This document shows, piece by piece, positions 50,140 through 59,634 of a stretch of DNA of 64,000 nucleotides. Source of the stretch: Pseudomonadales bacterium (GTDB lineage: Bacteria; Pseudomonadota; Gammaproteobacteria; Pseudomonadales; Azotimanducaceae); the NCBI GenBank assembly GCA_028285415.1, contig JANQPF010000008.1, positions 62,001 to 126,000 on the forward strand. Reading direction: 5' to 3'. Position 1 is the stretch's first letter. The number at the start of each line of letters is the position of its first letter. The notes under the pieces were generated by a model that searched no databases, was not told the DNA's origin, and was given only the letters and a program-made list of their open reading frames with translations. The position numbers and the translations under genes are program-made.

Positions 50140-50646
50140 TCAGTTCAGACGCAGTTGAGCGTTGACGTAGCCGGGTGCGTCTTCACTGTCGAAGCTGGCT
50201 CGTTCGACAGAAATTCCATTGTTTTCCTCGAGTTGGGACACCCAACTGACAATCTGGTTGAACGACTGCTGCTGCAGGATCACGCTGACGACCCCGTTGG
50301 ACTCGGGCTGCAGGCGCTTCAACGTCAAGTCGTGCGCCGACGCGGCGCGATCGATCACGGACACCGAGTTCGGACGCTGGCCGCGGGGCCGGCTTGCGGC
50401 GGCGCTTCGAGCGGCCTGCTCATTGGCACGCATCCAGTCGAGAAGCCGCTGAGCGTTCTCCTGCCGTTGCTTCTCGATCACCTGCCAGTCGGATACCGGC
50501 TTCCACACCGCCACCCAGACAACGGCCAGCAGCACCAGAGCGGCAAGCCCGGCGATGATCCACTGCTCGTTGCGTTCACGGCCGTAGAACCAGCGTCCGA
50601 CGCCGGAATTGCGGAAGCCGGAGCGAATGGTATCGAGACGACTCAT
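50140..50646 (-). CDS. gspM: Type II secretion system protein M
   Basis: 168 aa. One TM helix after a short basic N-terminus ('WIIAGLAALVLLAVVWVAVW', about 29-48), then a periplasmic ferredoxin-like domain with 'LKRLQPESNGVVSVILQQQSFNQIVSW'-type sequence (about 108-135). This is the inner-membrane assembly-platform partner of GspL, whose gene overlaps it by 4 nt (ATGA). Last gene of the gspE-M operon; no gspN follows. Confidence 0.85.
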   Translation of the reverse strand: MSRLDTIRSGFRNSGVGRWFYGRERNEQWIIAGLAALVLLAVVWVAVWKPVSDWQVIEKQRQENAQRLLDWMRANEQAARSAAASRPRGQRPNSVSVIDRAASAHDLTLKRLQPESNGVVSVILQQQSFNQIVSWVSQLEENNGISVERASFDSEDAPGYVNAQLRLN

Positions 50647-51893
50647 TGGCGGTACCTCAATCGCATGCGCGAGCGGACCTGATCGCCGTCGCGTTCCAGG
50701 CTCGTCGATTCCGCATCGATGCCCGCACTGCTCAACTTCTTCTCAAGCTCTTCCGACGCCTGGAAGCTCGCCAGCATGACCTCAACGGTCAACTCCTCAC
50801 GCTGGCCCTGATAATTCATGGACTGGACCCGACTGTTCGCATCCGCCGCGTTGGCAAAGTGCGCGGCGAGGCCTACGAAGGCGCTGGCGCCACCGGCCGT
50901 CGTTTTCTGTCCGATCTTGGCGCCCATCCGCCGGCGCAGCTGATCGACGCCAACGGGTTGGCTTTCCTGGGGAAACAGCTCCTTGTAGAGCGCAAAACTC
51001 TCTTCCTGCAGACGGTCCGCTTCGGAGCTGGCCCACCAGCCCTGAATGATCAGCCCGAGAAAGCCGATGACAATCCATACCGCCGCCAGCGCCGCTATGC
51101 TGCGCCAGCGCGTGGCGTTGGGATTAACCCGGCGGACGGGACGGTACTCGCTCTGCAGGAGGTTGATGCAGCTTGCGCTGTCGAACTGATCGGCCAGGTA
51201 ATCGATGACGCCGTGCTCGGACGTGGCAATGGTGTCAACGTCCGGATTGCCTTCGAGCTGGCCCCGTTCGAGATCGGCAATTTCACCGTTCACCGCCACA
51301 ATCTGCTCAGCCGCCAGCGTGTTGAGCGCAAACAGCAGATTGCCGCGGTCCACGGTTGCGGCCTGATCGCTGCTGGCAATCAGCACGGTATCCCCTTCAA
51401 ACAACGCGGAGACCTGCCCCGCGCCGCGCGGCAGCACCTCGGCGTCGACGACAAAATGTCCGGGCGTGACCTGCAGCGAATTGAAACAAGCCAGCCAGTT
51501 GGTCATCAGCTCGTGGGCAACTATGTTGCACAGTACCGGATTGCCCGGGCGTATCGTGCCGTGGGCGATGTGCATCGATTCAATGTCGGAGGCGACAAAC
51601 TCTTCGGCTGCGAATGGCAGCGCCCGGCGTATCTGGGCGGCGCTGCGCCCGGGGACTTCACAGTTGGCCATGAGCACAAACTGGCTCGGAAGAATGACCA
51701 CCGTATTATCCGGGTCGCCCAGCCAGTCCACGTTGGGATCCGCGACGTCGGCGAGCCCCCGATAGTCGGTGACGCCACTGCCGCGCACGCTGCCATCCGA
51801 TTCTTTGATCAGCCATTCAACGCCGATATCGAAGCCCTCCCCTTCCGGCAGGGGCTGCGCTTCCGACAAAACTCTCAGGAAGAGGCGCGGCAT
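50643..51893 (-). CDS. gspL: Type II secretion system protein L
   Basis: 416 aa. A cytoplasmic actin-like domain (about 1-250) with 'VILPSQFVLMANCEVPGRSAAQIRRALPF' in its middle (two short blocks), one TM helix at about 262-282 ('IAALAAVWIVIGFLGLIIQGW') and a periplasmic C-terminal domain. It links the GspE ATPase to the inner-membrane platform. Its stop overlaps the gspM start, and it starts directly after gspK. Confidence 0.88.
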   Translation of the reverse strand: MPRLFLRVLSEAQPLPEGEGFDIGVEWLIKESDGSVRGSGVTDYRGLADVADPNVDWLGDPDNTVVILPSQFVLMANCEVPGRSAAQIRRALPFAAEEFVASDIESMHIAHGTIRPGNPVLCNIVAHELMTNWLACFNSLQVTPGHFVVDAEVLPRGAGQVSALFEGDTVLIASSDQAATVDRGNLLFALNTLAAEQIVAVNGEIADLERGQLEGNPDVDTIATSEHGVIDYLADQFDSASCINLLQSEYRPVRRVNPNATRWRSIAALAAVWIVIGFLGLIIQGWWASSEADRLQEESFALYKELFPQESQPVGVDQLRRRMGAKIGQKTTAGGASAFVGLAAHFANAADANSRVQSMNYQGQREELTVEVMLASFQASEELEKKLSSAGIDAESTSLERDGDQVRSRMRLRYRQ

Positions 51894-52889
51894 TCAGGTT
51901 TCCTCGACGTCGGCCGTCAATTGCGAGCGGAAGAGTTTACCAAAATCACGCTGTAAGACGGTGACGAAACCCGTACCCACGTCACGCTGTAGCAAACTCT
52001 GCAACGTGACGGTGCTGCCACCGACCTGCGCCTGGGCGTGCAGCAGAAAGTACTGACTTTCGACCGAAAGCACGCCAGCCTGCTGCACCGGGCGAAAATC
52101 TTCGTTCTGCTGAATGAACTCATCCACCGAGGTGTAGGCGCGCTCTGTCGCGACAAGCGCCTCCGCCATGGCCAGCGTCACTTCCTCGTGCAACGCGGCA
52201 AGTGTCGGCGCGTTGGCCGTGTTGACGTTGATCTGCAGGCCTTCCTCGGGCAGCAGACACAGAAACGGCACCACCGGGTCGAGCTGCTCGCGCTCGACAT
52301 AAGGCATCAAGTAAATTTCCGAAAGATGCAGCACACGCTGGTTTGGCGTGCGAAACGGTGGCTGCTGGACGAGGTATTCCGAGTCTTCCGCACCGGAGCG
52401 GGTGATTTCGAGATCACCGTCGATCCAGTCTTTCCAGGCGTAGGCGAGATCCGAATTGACCCCGGCGTTGTCGAGCAACCGCCGGAAGCTGACGAGGCTG
52501 TCACCGGTATCCTGCTCCCGCGCTTCGCCATCGCCCTCCCGCACGCTTGCACCTGCCAGCGCGTTGAGGTTGAAACAGCCGTTCAAGTCCCTGAGCTGCG
52601 CTTCGAGATAACCGCCTTCGTCGAGTTCGAACGGCATGGTCGACTGGGCCCAGATTTCGCCGAGATGGTCTACCTCCTGACCCGAAATCTGGTGGTCTTC
52701 GTAGAGCGCCTGGCGGGCCAGCGTCTCCGCCCCCAGCGCATAGTGCAGCGCCTGATTCTGCTCGAACGTGTTCTGGTGCTGATTGATGACAAGATTGTGG
52801 TTTGCCATCAGCCGGCTGACGACGGCCAGCAGTATCGCAACGATGAGGAGCACGCTGACGAGCGCCACGCCGCGCTGACGGCTATACAC
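51894..52889 (-). CDS. gspK: Type II secretion system minor pseudopilin K
   Basis: 331 aa. Begins 'MYSRQRGVALVSVLLIVAILLAVVS', the type IV pilin-like leader with cleavage after Gly7 and, as usual for GspK, no Glu5 in the mature protein. A large periplasmic domain contains 'NGCFNLNAL' and two helix-hairpin-helix-like repeats ('QINVNTANAPTLAAL'). It caps the pseudopilus tip with GspI and GspJ. It overlaps gspJ by 8 nt. Confidence 0.9.
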   Translation of the reverse strand: MYSRQRGVALVSVLLIVAILLAVVSRLMANHNLVINQHQNTFEQNQALHYALGAETLARQALYEDHQISGQEVDHLGEIWAQSTMPFELDEGGYLEAQLRDLNGCFNLNALAGASVREGDGEAREQDTGDSLVSFRRLLDNAGVNSDLAYAWKDWIDGDLEITRSGAEDSEYLVQQPPFRTPNQRVLHLSEIYLMPYVEREQLDPVVPFLCLLPEEGLQINVNTANAPTLAALHEEVTLAMAEALVATERAYTSVDEFIQQNEDFRPVQQAGVLSVESQYFLLHAQAQVGGSTVTLQSLLQRDVGTGFVTVLQRDFGKLFRSQLTADVEET

Positions 52890-53487
52890 TCGGCACCTCC
52901 CAGACCCGCTCGATCACGCCATAGGGGCTCACTTCGATGCGCAGAATCAGCCCGACCAGCCTGCGCTCGAGGTCCGTCGGATCCGCGCCCGGCTGCGGCC
53001 AGTAGGTGTGCTCGTTGCCGGATGCGTCGAGCGCGTAAAACTCCACCTGCTCCACGTCCTCGAGCAGCGTCTGGTAAGCAGGCTCCGTATCCTGCGCGCG
53101 GTCGAGCACCGGCCAGTAACCTCGCATGAGCTTGTTGTCCTGCAGCAGATAACCCACGCGCTGCACTTCAGAGCGCGGCAGCTGCAGCGGATTGCGCCAG
53201 CCCACGCGGGAGAACTCTATGGCGCCGTCCGTGCCGATGATGAGCGGCTCGGCGCGGTCGCCGTACTCGTCACGGATCGGCCGGTCGGCCAGCTGCATGA
53301 CGTCACGCTGCAGGATCTGCATCGCGCGGTGCAGATCACCCAGCCGCTCACCGCGCTCCGATAGCTCCGCGTTGCGGGTAATTGTCTGACTCATGAGTTG
53401 GCTCGAGACGAGACCAATGATGGCGAAGATCAGAAAAGCCACCAGGACCTCGATGAGGGTGAACCCGCGTGTGCTCGATTGTCGCAT
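52882..53487 (-). CDS. gspJ: Type II secretion system minor pseudopilin J
   Basis: 201 aa. Prepilin leader 'RGFTLIEVLVAFLIFAIIG' with cleavage between Gly and Phe and Glu5 present. The middle has 'RAMQILQRDVMQLADRPIRD' and 'WRNPLQLPRSEVQRVGYLL', as in GspJ. It is a component of the pseudopilus tip. Overlaps gspI by 1 nt and gspK by 8 nt. Confidence 0.9.
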   Translation of the reverse strand: MRQSSTRGFTLIEVLVAFLIFAIIGLVSSQLMSQTITRNAELSERGERLGDLHRAMQILQRDVMQLADRPIRDEYGDRAEPLIIGTDGAIEFSRVGWRNPLQLPRSEVQRVGYLLQDNKLMRGYWPVLDRAQDTEPAYQTLLEDVEQVEFYALDASGNEHTYWPQPGADPTDLERRLVGLILRIEVSPYGVIERVWEVPSV

Positions 53488-53867
53488 CAGTACCGCCCCA
53501 CAAACGCCACCGCGGTATCAAACGGCCCGACTTCATCGCCGTCCTGCAGCTCAAAAACCTGCACTTCGATACGTCGTACCCAGGGATGATCGGTGGCCGT
53601 CACCTCGGTGCGTACCTGCCAGTTGCGTTCACCCATGTATATCCGCGTGGCGTCTTTGCCTTCAGGTAGAACCGCGGCCTCCCGCCGCAGTGAGATGCGC
53701 AGCTTGTGCAGCTGATTCTGCGCCACCCAATGCGCCATGGTGCGCCGTTCCAGCGAGAAGGTCTGGCTGGCAACGCCACCCACGGCGGAAGAGACGGTGA
53801 TGCCCACAACGGCGATGACCACCATGGCAAGCAGCATCTCCAGGAGCGTAAAACCGCTCTGTTTCAC
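53487..53867 (-). CDS. gspI: Type II secretion system minor pseudopilin I
   Basis: 126 aa. Starts 'MKQSGFTLLEMLLAMVVIAVVG' (prepilin cleavage after Gly5), followed by 'RRTMAHWVAQNQLHKLRIS', the GspI helical block. It is a component of the pseudopilus tip that nucleates assembly with GspJ and GspK. Its start overlaps the gspH stop by 4 nt. Confidence 0.9.
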   Translation of the reverse strand: MKQSGFTLLEMLLAMVVIAVVGITVSSAVGGVASQTFSLERRTMAHWVAQNQLHKLRISLRREAAVLPEGKDATRIYMGERNWQVRTEVTATDHPWVRRIEVQVFELQDGDEVGPFDTAVAFVGRY

Positions 53868-54391
53868 AACGCTGCCTCACCGCGGGTGAGCTCGGTGCGG
53901 GTGAAGCCGTCGGAGCTCAGATGCCACGGACGCGTTTCCCAGTCCACCGGATCGAGGGTAATGGTAAACGGCGTGGTTTCGCCGCTGGAAAAAAGCACCA
54001 CGTCCGGCAGGTCGTCTTCGTCCTCATCCGCCTCACCGAGCAGGAAGTCGAAGTCTTCGACATCAACTTCGATTTCGAGCTCGCTGTCGAAGCTTTCCGC
54101 GCTGAACGGACGTTCGCCGCGCGGGATCCACTCGGCGTTGATCTCGTCGAACTCGGCGAAACGCACGCCATTCTCGTCAACGTAGAAACCCCACTCCCGG
54201 TTGGCCTGCAGTGACTTGTCACGGGCCATCTCGATGCGCAGCGCCAGACGTTCCGCATAGCCGCGCAGCGCCTGCTCACGATCGGCGCCCGTGAACGACG
54301 CAACGACTACCCCCATGAGGATCGAAACGACAAGCACCACCACCAGGATTTCGATCAGGGTGAAACCGGCTGTACGGCGGGCGCCGGACAT
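53864..54391 (-). CDS. gspH: Type II secretion system minor pseudopilin H
   Basis: 175 aa. Prepilin leader 'MSGARRTAGFTLIEILVVVL' with cleavage before Phe10 and Glu14 as the mature Glu5. 'RLALRIEMARDKSLQANREWGFYV' (about 43-66, in two blocks) is the family helix/strand unit. An unusually acidic loop ('VDVEDFDFLLGEADEDEDD', about 110-128) is rich in Asp/Glu. It lies between gspG (7 nt gap) and gspI. Confidence 0.88.
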   Translation of the reverse strand: MSGARRTAGFTLIEILVVVLVVSILMGVVVASFTGADREQALRGYAERLALRIEMARDKSLQANREWGFYVDENGVRFAEFDEINAEWIPRGERPFSAESFDSELEIEVDVEDFDFLLGEADEDEDDLPDVVLFSSGETTPFTITLDPVDWETRPWHLSSDGFTRTELTRGEAAL

Positions 54392-54398
54392 CGTGAAC

Positions 54399-54833
54399 TC
54401 AGATGTCTGCGAAACGGATGTCCGAGTTCAGACCTTCACCGCCTTCAGCGCCGTCCGCGCCGAGGCTGAAGAGCCTGAAGCCACCGTCGGTGCGCTCATA
54501 CACGTAGGGTGAGCCCCACGGGTCCGACTGCAGCTTCTTGATGTAGCCATCGGGATTGTAGTTTTTCGGCTCCGGGAATCCGTTCGGGCGCTGCACCAGC
54601 GCCTCGAGCCCCTGTTCCGATGACGGGTACTGGAAGTTGTCAAGACGGTAGACGTCCAGGGCGCTGGCGAGGCTACGGATGTCGCTCTGCGCGGCCTGCA
54701 CGCGAGCGGTATCCGGCCGGCCGAGAATCTGCGGCACCACCACCGCGCCGAGGATGCCGAGGATGACCACGACAACCAGAATTTCGATGAGGGTAAATCC
54801 CCTCGCGGATTGGCGTTCGTTCAGCTGCTGCAT
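54399..54833 (-). CDS. gspG: Type II secretion system major pseudopilin G
   Basis: 144 aa. Leader 'ARGFTLIEILVVVVILGILG' with cleavage after Gly12. The conserved 'VVPQILGRPDTARVQAAQSD' and the C-terminal 'DPWGSPYVYERTDGGFRLFS' with the Ca-binding Asp region identify the major pseudopilin. It polymerises into the secretion pseudopilus. It is 51 nt downstream of gspF. Confidence 0.95.
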   Translation of the reverse strand: MQQLNERQSARGFTLIEILVVVVILGILGAVVVPQILGRPDTARVQAAQSDIRSLASALDVYRLDNFQYPSSEQGLEALVQRPNGFPEPKNYNPDGYIKKLQSDPWGSPYVYERTDGGFRLFSLGADGAEGGEGLNSDIRFADI

Positions 54834-54884
54834 GCCAAATACTCCTTCTAGATCATGTCCTGGCCCCGGCGCCTCGAATCCCGT

Positions 54885-56102
54885 CTATACCAGCTGATTC
54901 ATGCTGAGGATCGGCAACAACACGGCCATGACGATAAATAGTACAACGCCACCCATGATGAGGAGCATTGCCGGTTCAAATAATTTGACGATGGTGGCGA
55001 CAATCCGTTCCACCTCATCCTGCTGATAGGTGGCAACTCTGCCGAGCATGGCATCGAGCTCTCCGCTCTGCTCGCCGCTGCCCACCATGTGCAGCAGCAT
55101 GGGCGGAAACTGACCCACCTGCTCGAGCGCCACTTTCAGGCTCATGCCTTCACTCACGGTTTGCGTGGCGTCCTGCAGGCGGCGGCGTAAATACGTGTTG
55201 CCCACCACTTCGCTCGCAATGTTCATGGCTTCGACCAGCGGCACGCCGGCGCCCGTGAGAATGGCAAGCGTATTGGCGTAGCGCGCGGCACTTGCGCTGC
55301 GGCTGATGCGCCGCACGAGCGGCAGCGAGAATTTCTGCTGGTCCCAGCGCAGACGGATTGCCGGCTGCGCCAGCGCCCAGCGGATGCCCAGAACAATTGC
55401 CGCGATGCCAATCAGAATGGCCCACCAGTAATCCTGCAGCACGTTGGTGATGCCAATGAGCAGCACGGTAAACCAGGGCAGCGTCTGCCCCGTATCCTCG
55501 ATGACGGAGATCATGTCGGGTATCACGTAGACCATGAGCGCACCGACAATCGCAAACGCGAGGAGCAGCAGCGCCACCGGGTAGAAGAGCGCCATCTCGA
55601 CGTTCCGCGTCGAGTCGAACTGACGCTCCAGGTAGTCCGCCAGGTTTTCGAGCACCCGGTCGAGAAAGCCGGACTGCTCCCCGGCGGCGACAGAAGAGCA
55701 GTACAGATCGGAAAAACTGCCGGGATACTCACGCAGGCTGCTTGCCAGCGAATGGCCTTCGAGGACCTTGCTGCGGATGCCGAGAATCAAACCGCTGACG
55801 TGCTGACGTTCCGTCTGCTGTGCAACCGCCGCCAGTGCCTCCTCAATCGGCAGGCTCGACGCTATCAACGTTGCCAGCTGGCGGGTGAACAGCACCCTGT
55901 CGAGCGCCGACAGGCGTCGTCCCATGCTGAGCGAAAAGCCATCGGAGCTGCGTTTGGCACGTTCGGTTGCGGGTGCAACCTCCAGCGGCATGAGCCCGCG
56001 GTCGCGCAGCATCTGGCGCAGCTGACGGGCGCTGTCCGCTTCCATGACGCCTTTGTTCTGCTTGCCTTTGGCGTCGAGGACAACGTATTCGAACGCAGCC
56101 AT
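54885..56102 (-). CDS. gspF: Type II secretion system inner-membrane protein F
   Basis: 405 aa, typical length. Begins 'MAAFEYVVLDAKGKQNKGVM'. Two repeated T2SSF domains ('LDRVLFTRQLATLIASSLPIEEAL' about 67-90, and 'RSASAARYANTLAILTGAGVPLVEAM' about 270-295, each a family block) flank three TM helices, the last at the C-terminus ('AMLLIMGGVVLFIVMAVLLPI'). It forms the centre of the assembly platform. It lies 14 nt downstream of gspE. Confidence 0.93.
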   Translation of the reverse strand: MAAFEYVVLDAKGKQNKGVMEADSARQLRQMLRDRGLMPLEVAPATERAKRSSDGFSLSMGRRLSALDRVLFTRQLATLIASSLPIEEALAAVAQQTERQHVSGLILGIRSKVLEGHSLASSLREYPGSFSDLYCSSVAAGEQSGFLDRVLENLADYLERQFDSTRNVEMALFYPVALLLLAFAIVGALMVYVIPDMISVIEDTGQTLPWFTVLLIGITNVLQDYWWAILIGIAAIVLGIRWALAQPAIRLRWDQQKFSLPLVRRISRSASAARYANTLAILTGAGVPLVEAMNIASEVVGNTYLRRRLQDATQTVSEGMSLKVALEQVGQFPPMLLHMVGSGEQSGELDAMLGRVATYQQDEVERIVATIVKLFEPAMLLIMGGVVLFIVMAVLLPILSMNQLV

Positions 56103-56116
56103 GTCTCGGAGGTTCC

Positions 56117-57679
56117 TTAGTCTTCCAGGGTCACCCGCAGCACTTCCTGCACCGTGGTGGTGCCGTTCAGCACTTTGGCTTTGCCATCCTCTCTGATGCC
56201 CGGGGCAATGCGGCGGGCATAACCGGTCAATTCCTGCTCGCTCACCTGATCGTGGATGAGCTGGCGAATCGTGTCGTCGACCACCACCAGCTCGTAGATG
56301 CCGGTACGCCCGCGGTAACCCGTGTGACCACAGGCTTCACAACCGGCAGCGTCGAAGACGATTGCTGACTGCTCGCGTAGAAACTGCAGCTCTGCCGCGG
56401 TGGCTTCACGCTGGGTGCGACATTCCGGACAGAGCGTGCGCACCAGGCGCTGGGCAAGCACGCCCACCAGGCTCGATGACAGCAGGAAGGGCTCGACGCC
56501 CATGTCCATGAGGCGGGTGACCGCTCCCACCGCGGTATTGGTGTGCAGCGTCGACATGACGAGGTGACCGGTGAGACTCGCCTGCACGGCAATCTCCGCC
56601 GTTTCGAGATCGCGGATCTCGCCAACCATCACTACGTCCGGATCCTGACGCAGGATGGCGCGCAGCCCGCGGGCGAAGGTCATGTCGGCTTTCGTGTTGA
56701 CCTGCGTCTGACCGATGCCGGGCAGCTGATATTCGATCGGATCTTCGACCGTGAGAATATTGATCGTCTTGGCGCTGAGCTCGGCAAGCGACGCATAGAG
56801 CGTCGTCGTCTTACCCGAACCCGTCGGACCTGTGACGAGAAAAATGCCGTGGGGTTTGTGCACCACCGATTGCAGACGCGACAGCGTCTCGTCGTGCATG
56901 CCGAGATTCTGCAGCCTGAGGCGGCTGCCCTGCTTATCCAGCAGGCGCAACACCACCCGTTCGCCGGAGCTTGCCGGCATGGTGCTCACCCGCACGTCGA
57001 CTTCGCGTCCGCCAATCTTGAGACCAATGCGGCCGTCCTGCGGGATTCGCTTTTCCGCGATATCGAGCCGCGCCATGACTTTGATGCGCGATACGAGGAG
57101 CGGCGCAAGCTCGCGTTTGGGTCTGACCACTTCGCGCATGACACCGTCGACGCGGAAGCGCACCACCAGGTCTTTCTCGAACGTCTCGATGTGCACATCC
57201 GATGCGTTTTCGCGGATTGCTTCGGCGAGGAGCGCGTTGATGAGCCTGATGATCGGCGCATCGTCTTCCTGCTCGAGCAGATCCTCCGTTTCGGGGACCG
57301 ATTCGGCGAGGCTTGCAAGGTCCATTTCTTCGCCCAGATCTTCCACCATCTGGCGGGCCTGGGAGGAGTCGCGGGAGTAAGTGTCGGCCAGCAGCTGCTC
57401 GAACTCTTCGTCACCCACCATGCGCAGCTTAAGTTCACGCCGTGCCAGGCGTCGGACCTCAGCCAGGGTGGTCAGAGAGGGGTGTGATTTGCAGGCGACG
57501 TCACTCTTGTGGCCCGGCAGCACTTTGCCCGTGATGACAATGCTGAAACGGCGGGCAAAAGCGAACGGCAGCAGCGGGCTCGCCGCGTCAACAACGTCGG
57601 CTGCGCCATCCGGGGCGGCATCGAGCACTGCAGATTCGTCCAGGGTTTCCGTTGCCACTTCAGTCGCCACTTCGTTCAT
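56117..57679 (-). CDS. gspE: Type II secretion system ATPase E
   Basis: 520 aa. N-terminal GspE domains, then the AAA core: '[23 protein letters not shown]' (about 157-179), Walker A '[10 protein letters not shown]' near residue 288, Asp box and '[22 protein letters not shown]' with the Walker B/His box (about 352-373). A four-cysteine zinc site is complete ('CPECRTQ' and 'CEACGHTG'). It powers pseudopilus assembly. It is the first gene of the minus-strand gspE-F-G-H-I-J-K-L-M operon and is divergent from the ECF sigma gene. gspC and gspD are not in the window. Confidence 0.95.
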   Translation of the reverse strand: MNEVATEVATETLDESAVLDAAPDGAADVVDAASPLLPFAFARRFSIVITGKVLPGHKSDVACKSHPSLTTLAEVRRLARRELKLRMVGDEEFEQLLADTYSRDSSQARQMVEDLGEEMDLASLAESVPETEDLLEQEDDAPIIRLINALLAEAIRENASDVHIETFEKDLVVRFRVDGVMREVVRPKRELAPLLVSRIKVMARLDIAEKRIPQDGRIGLKIGGREVDVRVSTMPASSGERVVLRLLDKQGSRLRLQNLGMHDETLSRLQSVVHKPHGIFLVTGPTGSGKTTTLYASLAELSAKTINILTVEDPIEYQLPGIGQTQVNTKADMTFARGLRAILRQDPDVVMVGEIRDLETAEIAVQASLTGHLVMSTLHTNTAVGAVTRLMDMGVEPFLLSSSLVGVLAQRLVRTLCPECRTQREATAAELQFLREQSAIVFDAAGCEACGHTGYRGRTGIYELVVVDDTIRQLIHDQVSEQELTGYARRIAPGIREDGKAKVLNGTTTVQEVLRVTLED

Positions 57680-57925
57680 GTACCTTAGATGTCCTGTCCA
57701 GGTTCTTTTCCCGGAGCCGCAGAGCGCTCCGGACCTTGAATAGTATCAATAACTTAACGCAAACCCCACGGGCTTGGACCCAACTGGCGTCCAGACCACG
57801 CCGAATCTGCAGACTCGGTCACAATCACGCGCCGTTCGCGCCTCGTATCTGCCCTGCACATGTGCCATGAAGTTCTTTCAGTTTTATTACATCCGGTGCA
57901 TTTTCCAGAGTAAAATGCGCCTCTC

Positions 57926-58414
57926 ATGAGCCAGACCAAATCCGACTTCATCGCCGAACTCTTCGAACAGCAGTCTGCACCGCTGGTGAAATACCTGACT
58001 GCGCGGTTCAAAAACGTCGAAGAAGCCCGCGAGGTGGCCCAGGAAGCGTGGCTGCGCATCTATCGCCTGGATCATCCTGAGGAGTTGGAAAACGCCAAGG
58101 CGTTTTTGTTCCAGACGGCGTCAAACTTAAGCATAGACAGAATCCGCCGCGTTAATCTCGAACGCCGCCACAACGTCTTCGGAGACGATGCCACCCGCTC
58201 CGTCGAAGACACCGTGGATGCCCAGCAGACCCTGCATACCGTCGAGTCCGCGCTGTATGAGCTGCCGACGAAGTGCCGCCAGGCGTTTGTCATGCATCGG
58301 CGCAACAACCTGTCGTATCCCGTCATTGCGGAGCAGCTCGGCGTCAGCACCAGCATGGTCGAAAAGTACATCATTCAGGCTCTGAAGCACTTTCGAAACA
58401 AATTGGAACAATAA
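57926..58414 (+). CDS. ECF RNA polymerase sigma factor, FecI type
   Basis: 162 aa. Region 2 covers about residues 10-75 ('LVKYLTARFKNVEEAREVAQEAWLRIYR', then 'KAFLFQTASNLSIDRIRR') and region 4 about 105-155 ('YELPTKCRQAFVMHRRNNLSYPVIAEQLGVS', read in two blocks), the helix-turn-helix being 'YPVIAEQLGVSTSMVEKYI'. This fits FecI-like sigma factors. Together with the FecR-like gene 205 nt downstream and the STN-bearing receptor it forms a cell-surface signalling set, which would direct transcription of the receptor gene. Confidence 0.92.
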   Translation: MSQTKSDFIAELFEQQSAPLVKYLTARFKNVEEAREVAQEAWLRIYRLDHPEELENAKAFLFQTASNLSIDRIRRVNLERRHNVFGDDATRSVEDTVDAQQTLHTVESALYELPTKCRQAFVMHRRNNLSYPVIAEQLGVSTSMVEKYIIQALKHFRNKLEQ

Positions 58415-58498
58415 TCGGCTGAGGGATTGGCGCGCTGTTTCGTTTCATAGCCAAGAGGAAGGAATTGCGCGGTTGCAAAGCGGTCTGTTTCGCTTTTA

Positions 58499-58536
58499 AT
58501 GAATCGGTTTCCGATGAATAGGTTTCCGACGAATAG
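58499..58536. repeat. 15-bp tandem repeat, about 2.5 copies
   Basis: ATGAATCGGTTTCCG, ATGAATAGGTTTCCG and ACGAATAG follow head to tail in the 205-bp spacer between the sigma and fecR-like genes. The rest of the spacer holds no recognised gene. It could be a regulatory array or a slippage product. Confidence 0.6.
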
Positions 58537-58619
58537 ATAGACAGAACCCGCCCAAACCGTCAGCATCCCGATAAAGGATCCAGGCCTTTGCGTCGCCGAT
58601 GGCGTACCGGCCTGACATC

Positions 58620-59579
58620 ATGGCTTCTGACACAGCATCCGACATGGAAAGTTTCGACCAGCAGCAGCAAAAGCGATCAGACGAGGCCATTGAGTGGCTG
58701 GCGCGCTTACGTGCGTCCGACGTCACGGCAGCGGAGAAAGCCGATTTTGCCGCGTGGCTCGCTGAATCACCGCTCAACAAAGCTGCGTTCGATGATGCAA
58801 CCCGCCTCTGGCACGATCTCAACGAACTTCCCTTGCACACCGAGCTACCCCGCAAGCGGGCATTCAAGATGCACTGGCCACTCGCTGCGGCGGCCACCGT
58901 GGTGTTCGCCTGCGTCTTGCTGCTCACGCAGTTCAGCGCCGTCGAGTACGATACCGGTCACGGCGAGCAGGCGCGCGTGGTCCTCGAGGACGGCTCCATT
59001 GCGTATCTCAACACGAACTCGAGCATCAGCGTCGACTATGTGCGCGGTGCACGCCGCGTTGCCATCACCCGCGGCGAAGTCTGGTTCGACGTCGAACCGG
59101 ACCCGGCGCGCCCGTTTACCGTCACCGGCCAGTACGCGAGCGCACGCGCCGTCGGCACCGCATTCACGGTACGCGAGCACGCGGACTTCACGCGCGTCAA
59201 AGTCACCGAGGGGATCGTCGCGCTGATGCCACAGACCGTTGCGCTGCAGGCAGCCTCGGAACGTCTGACCGCCGGTGAACAGGGGACCGTAACACCCGGC
59301 CGCAGCGACGTTGATGCGTTCGCGGTAGACACCGAACTCGGCTGGCAGCGCGGTCAGCTCATCTACGACGACGTGCCCCTCGAGGACCTGCTGATCGACC
59401 TGAACCGCTACCTGCCGAAAGCGATGACCGTCAACGATCCAGCACTCTCCAGAACCCGCGTGAGCGCGGTGCTCACGCTCGACGATCAGGACGCCATGCT
59501 CGAAGCGTTGCGGCTGAGTCTCCCCATCCGTTGGAACACCGTCTCCGATTCGCTGATCATCATCAGTCCGACCCGCTGA
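58620..59579 (+). CDS. FecR-like transmembrane anti-sigma factor
   Basis: 319 aa from the ATG at 58620; an alternative start lies seven codons upstream. Cytoplasmic DUF4880-like N-terminus ('EAIEWLARLRASDVTAAEKADFAAWLAES', read in blocks, about 22-50), one TM helix at about 82-100 and the periplasmic FecR domain ('GEQARVVLEDGSIAYLNTNS', 'RGEVWFDV', 'VGTAFTVRE'). A secretin/TonB short N-terminal-like segment follows ('LEDLLIDLNRYLPKAM'). It should hold the ECF sigma at the membrane until the receptor signals substrate binding. Confidence 0.92.
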   Translation: MASDTASDMESFDQQQQKRSDEAIEWLARLRASDVTAAEKADFAAWLAESPLNKAAFDDATRLWHDLNELPLHTELPRKRAFKMHWPLAAAATVVFACVLLLTQFSAVEYDTGHGEQARVVLEDGSIAYLNTNSSISVDYVRGARRVAITRGEVWFDVEPDPARPFTVTGQYASARAVGTAFTVREHADFTRVKVTEGIVALMPQTVALQAASERLTAGEQGTVTPGRSDVDAFAVDTELGWQRGQLIYDDVPLEDLLIDLNRYLPKAMTVNDPALSRTRVSAVLTLDDQDAMLEALRLSLPIRWNTVSDSLIIISPTR

Positions 59580-59634
59580 CAAACGGCCCCGAAACCCTTT
59601 TGTAAAGCCCGCGCTTGTTGGCTAGCATGCGCGC

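Noticed and set aside
50646-53129. Long plus-strand frames (up to 436 codons) opposite gspL and gspK
   Set aside because: High G+C coding DNA gives long antisense frames. The minus strand carries recognisable Gsp proteins with overlapping start/stop codons.
56543-57487. A 314-codon plus-strand frame opposite gspE
   Set aside because: It is fully antisense to the Walker A and zinc-motif region of GspE and has no protein-like features of its own.
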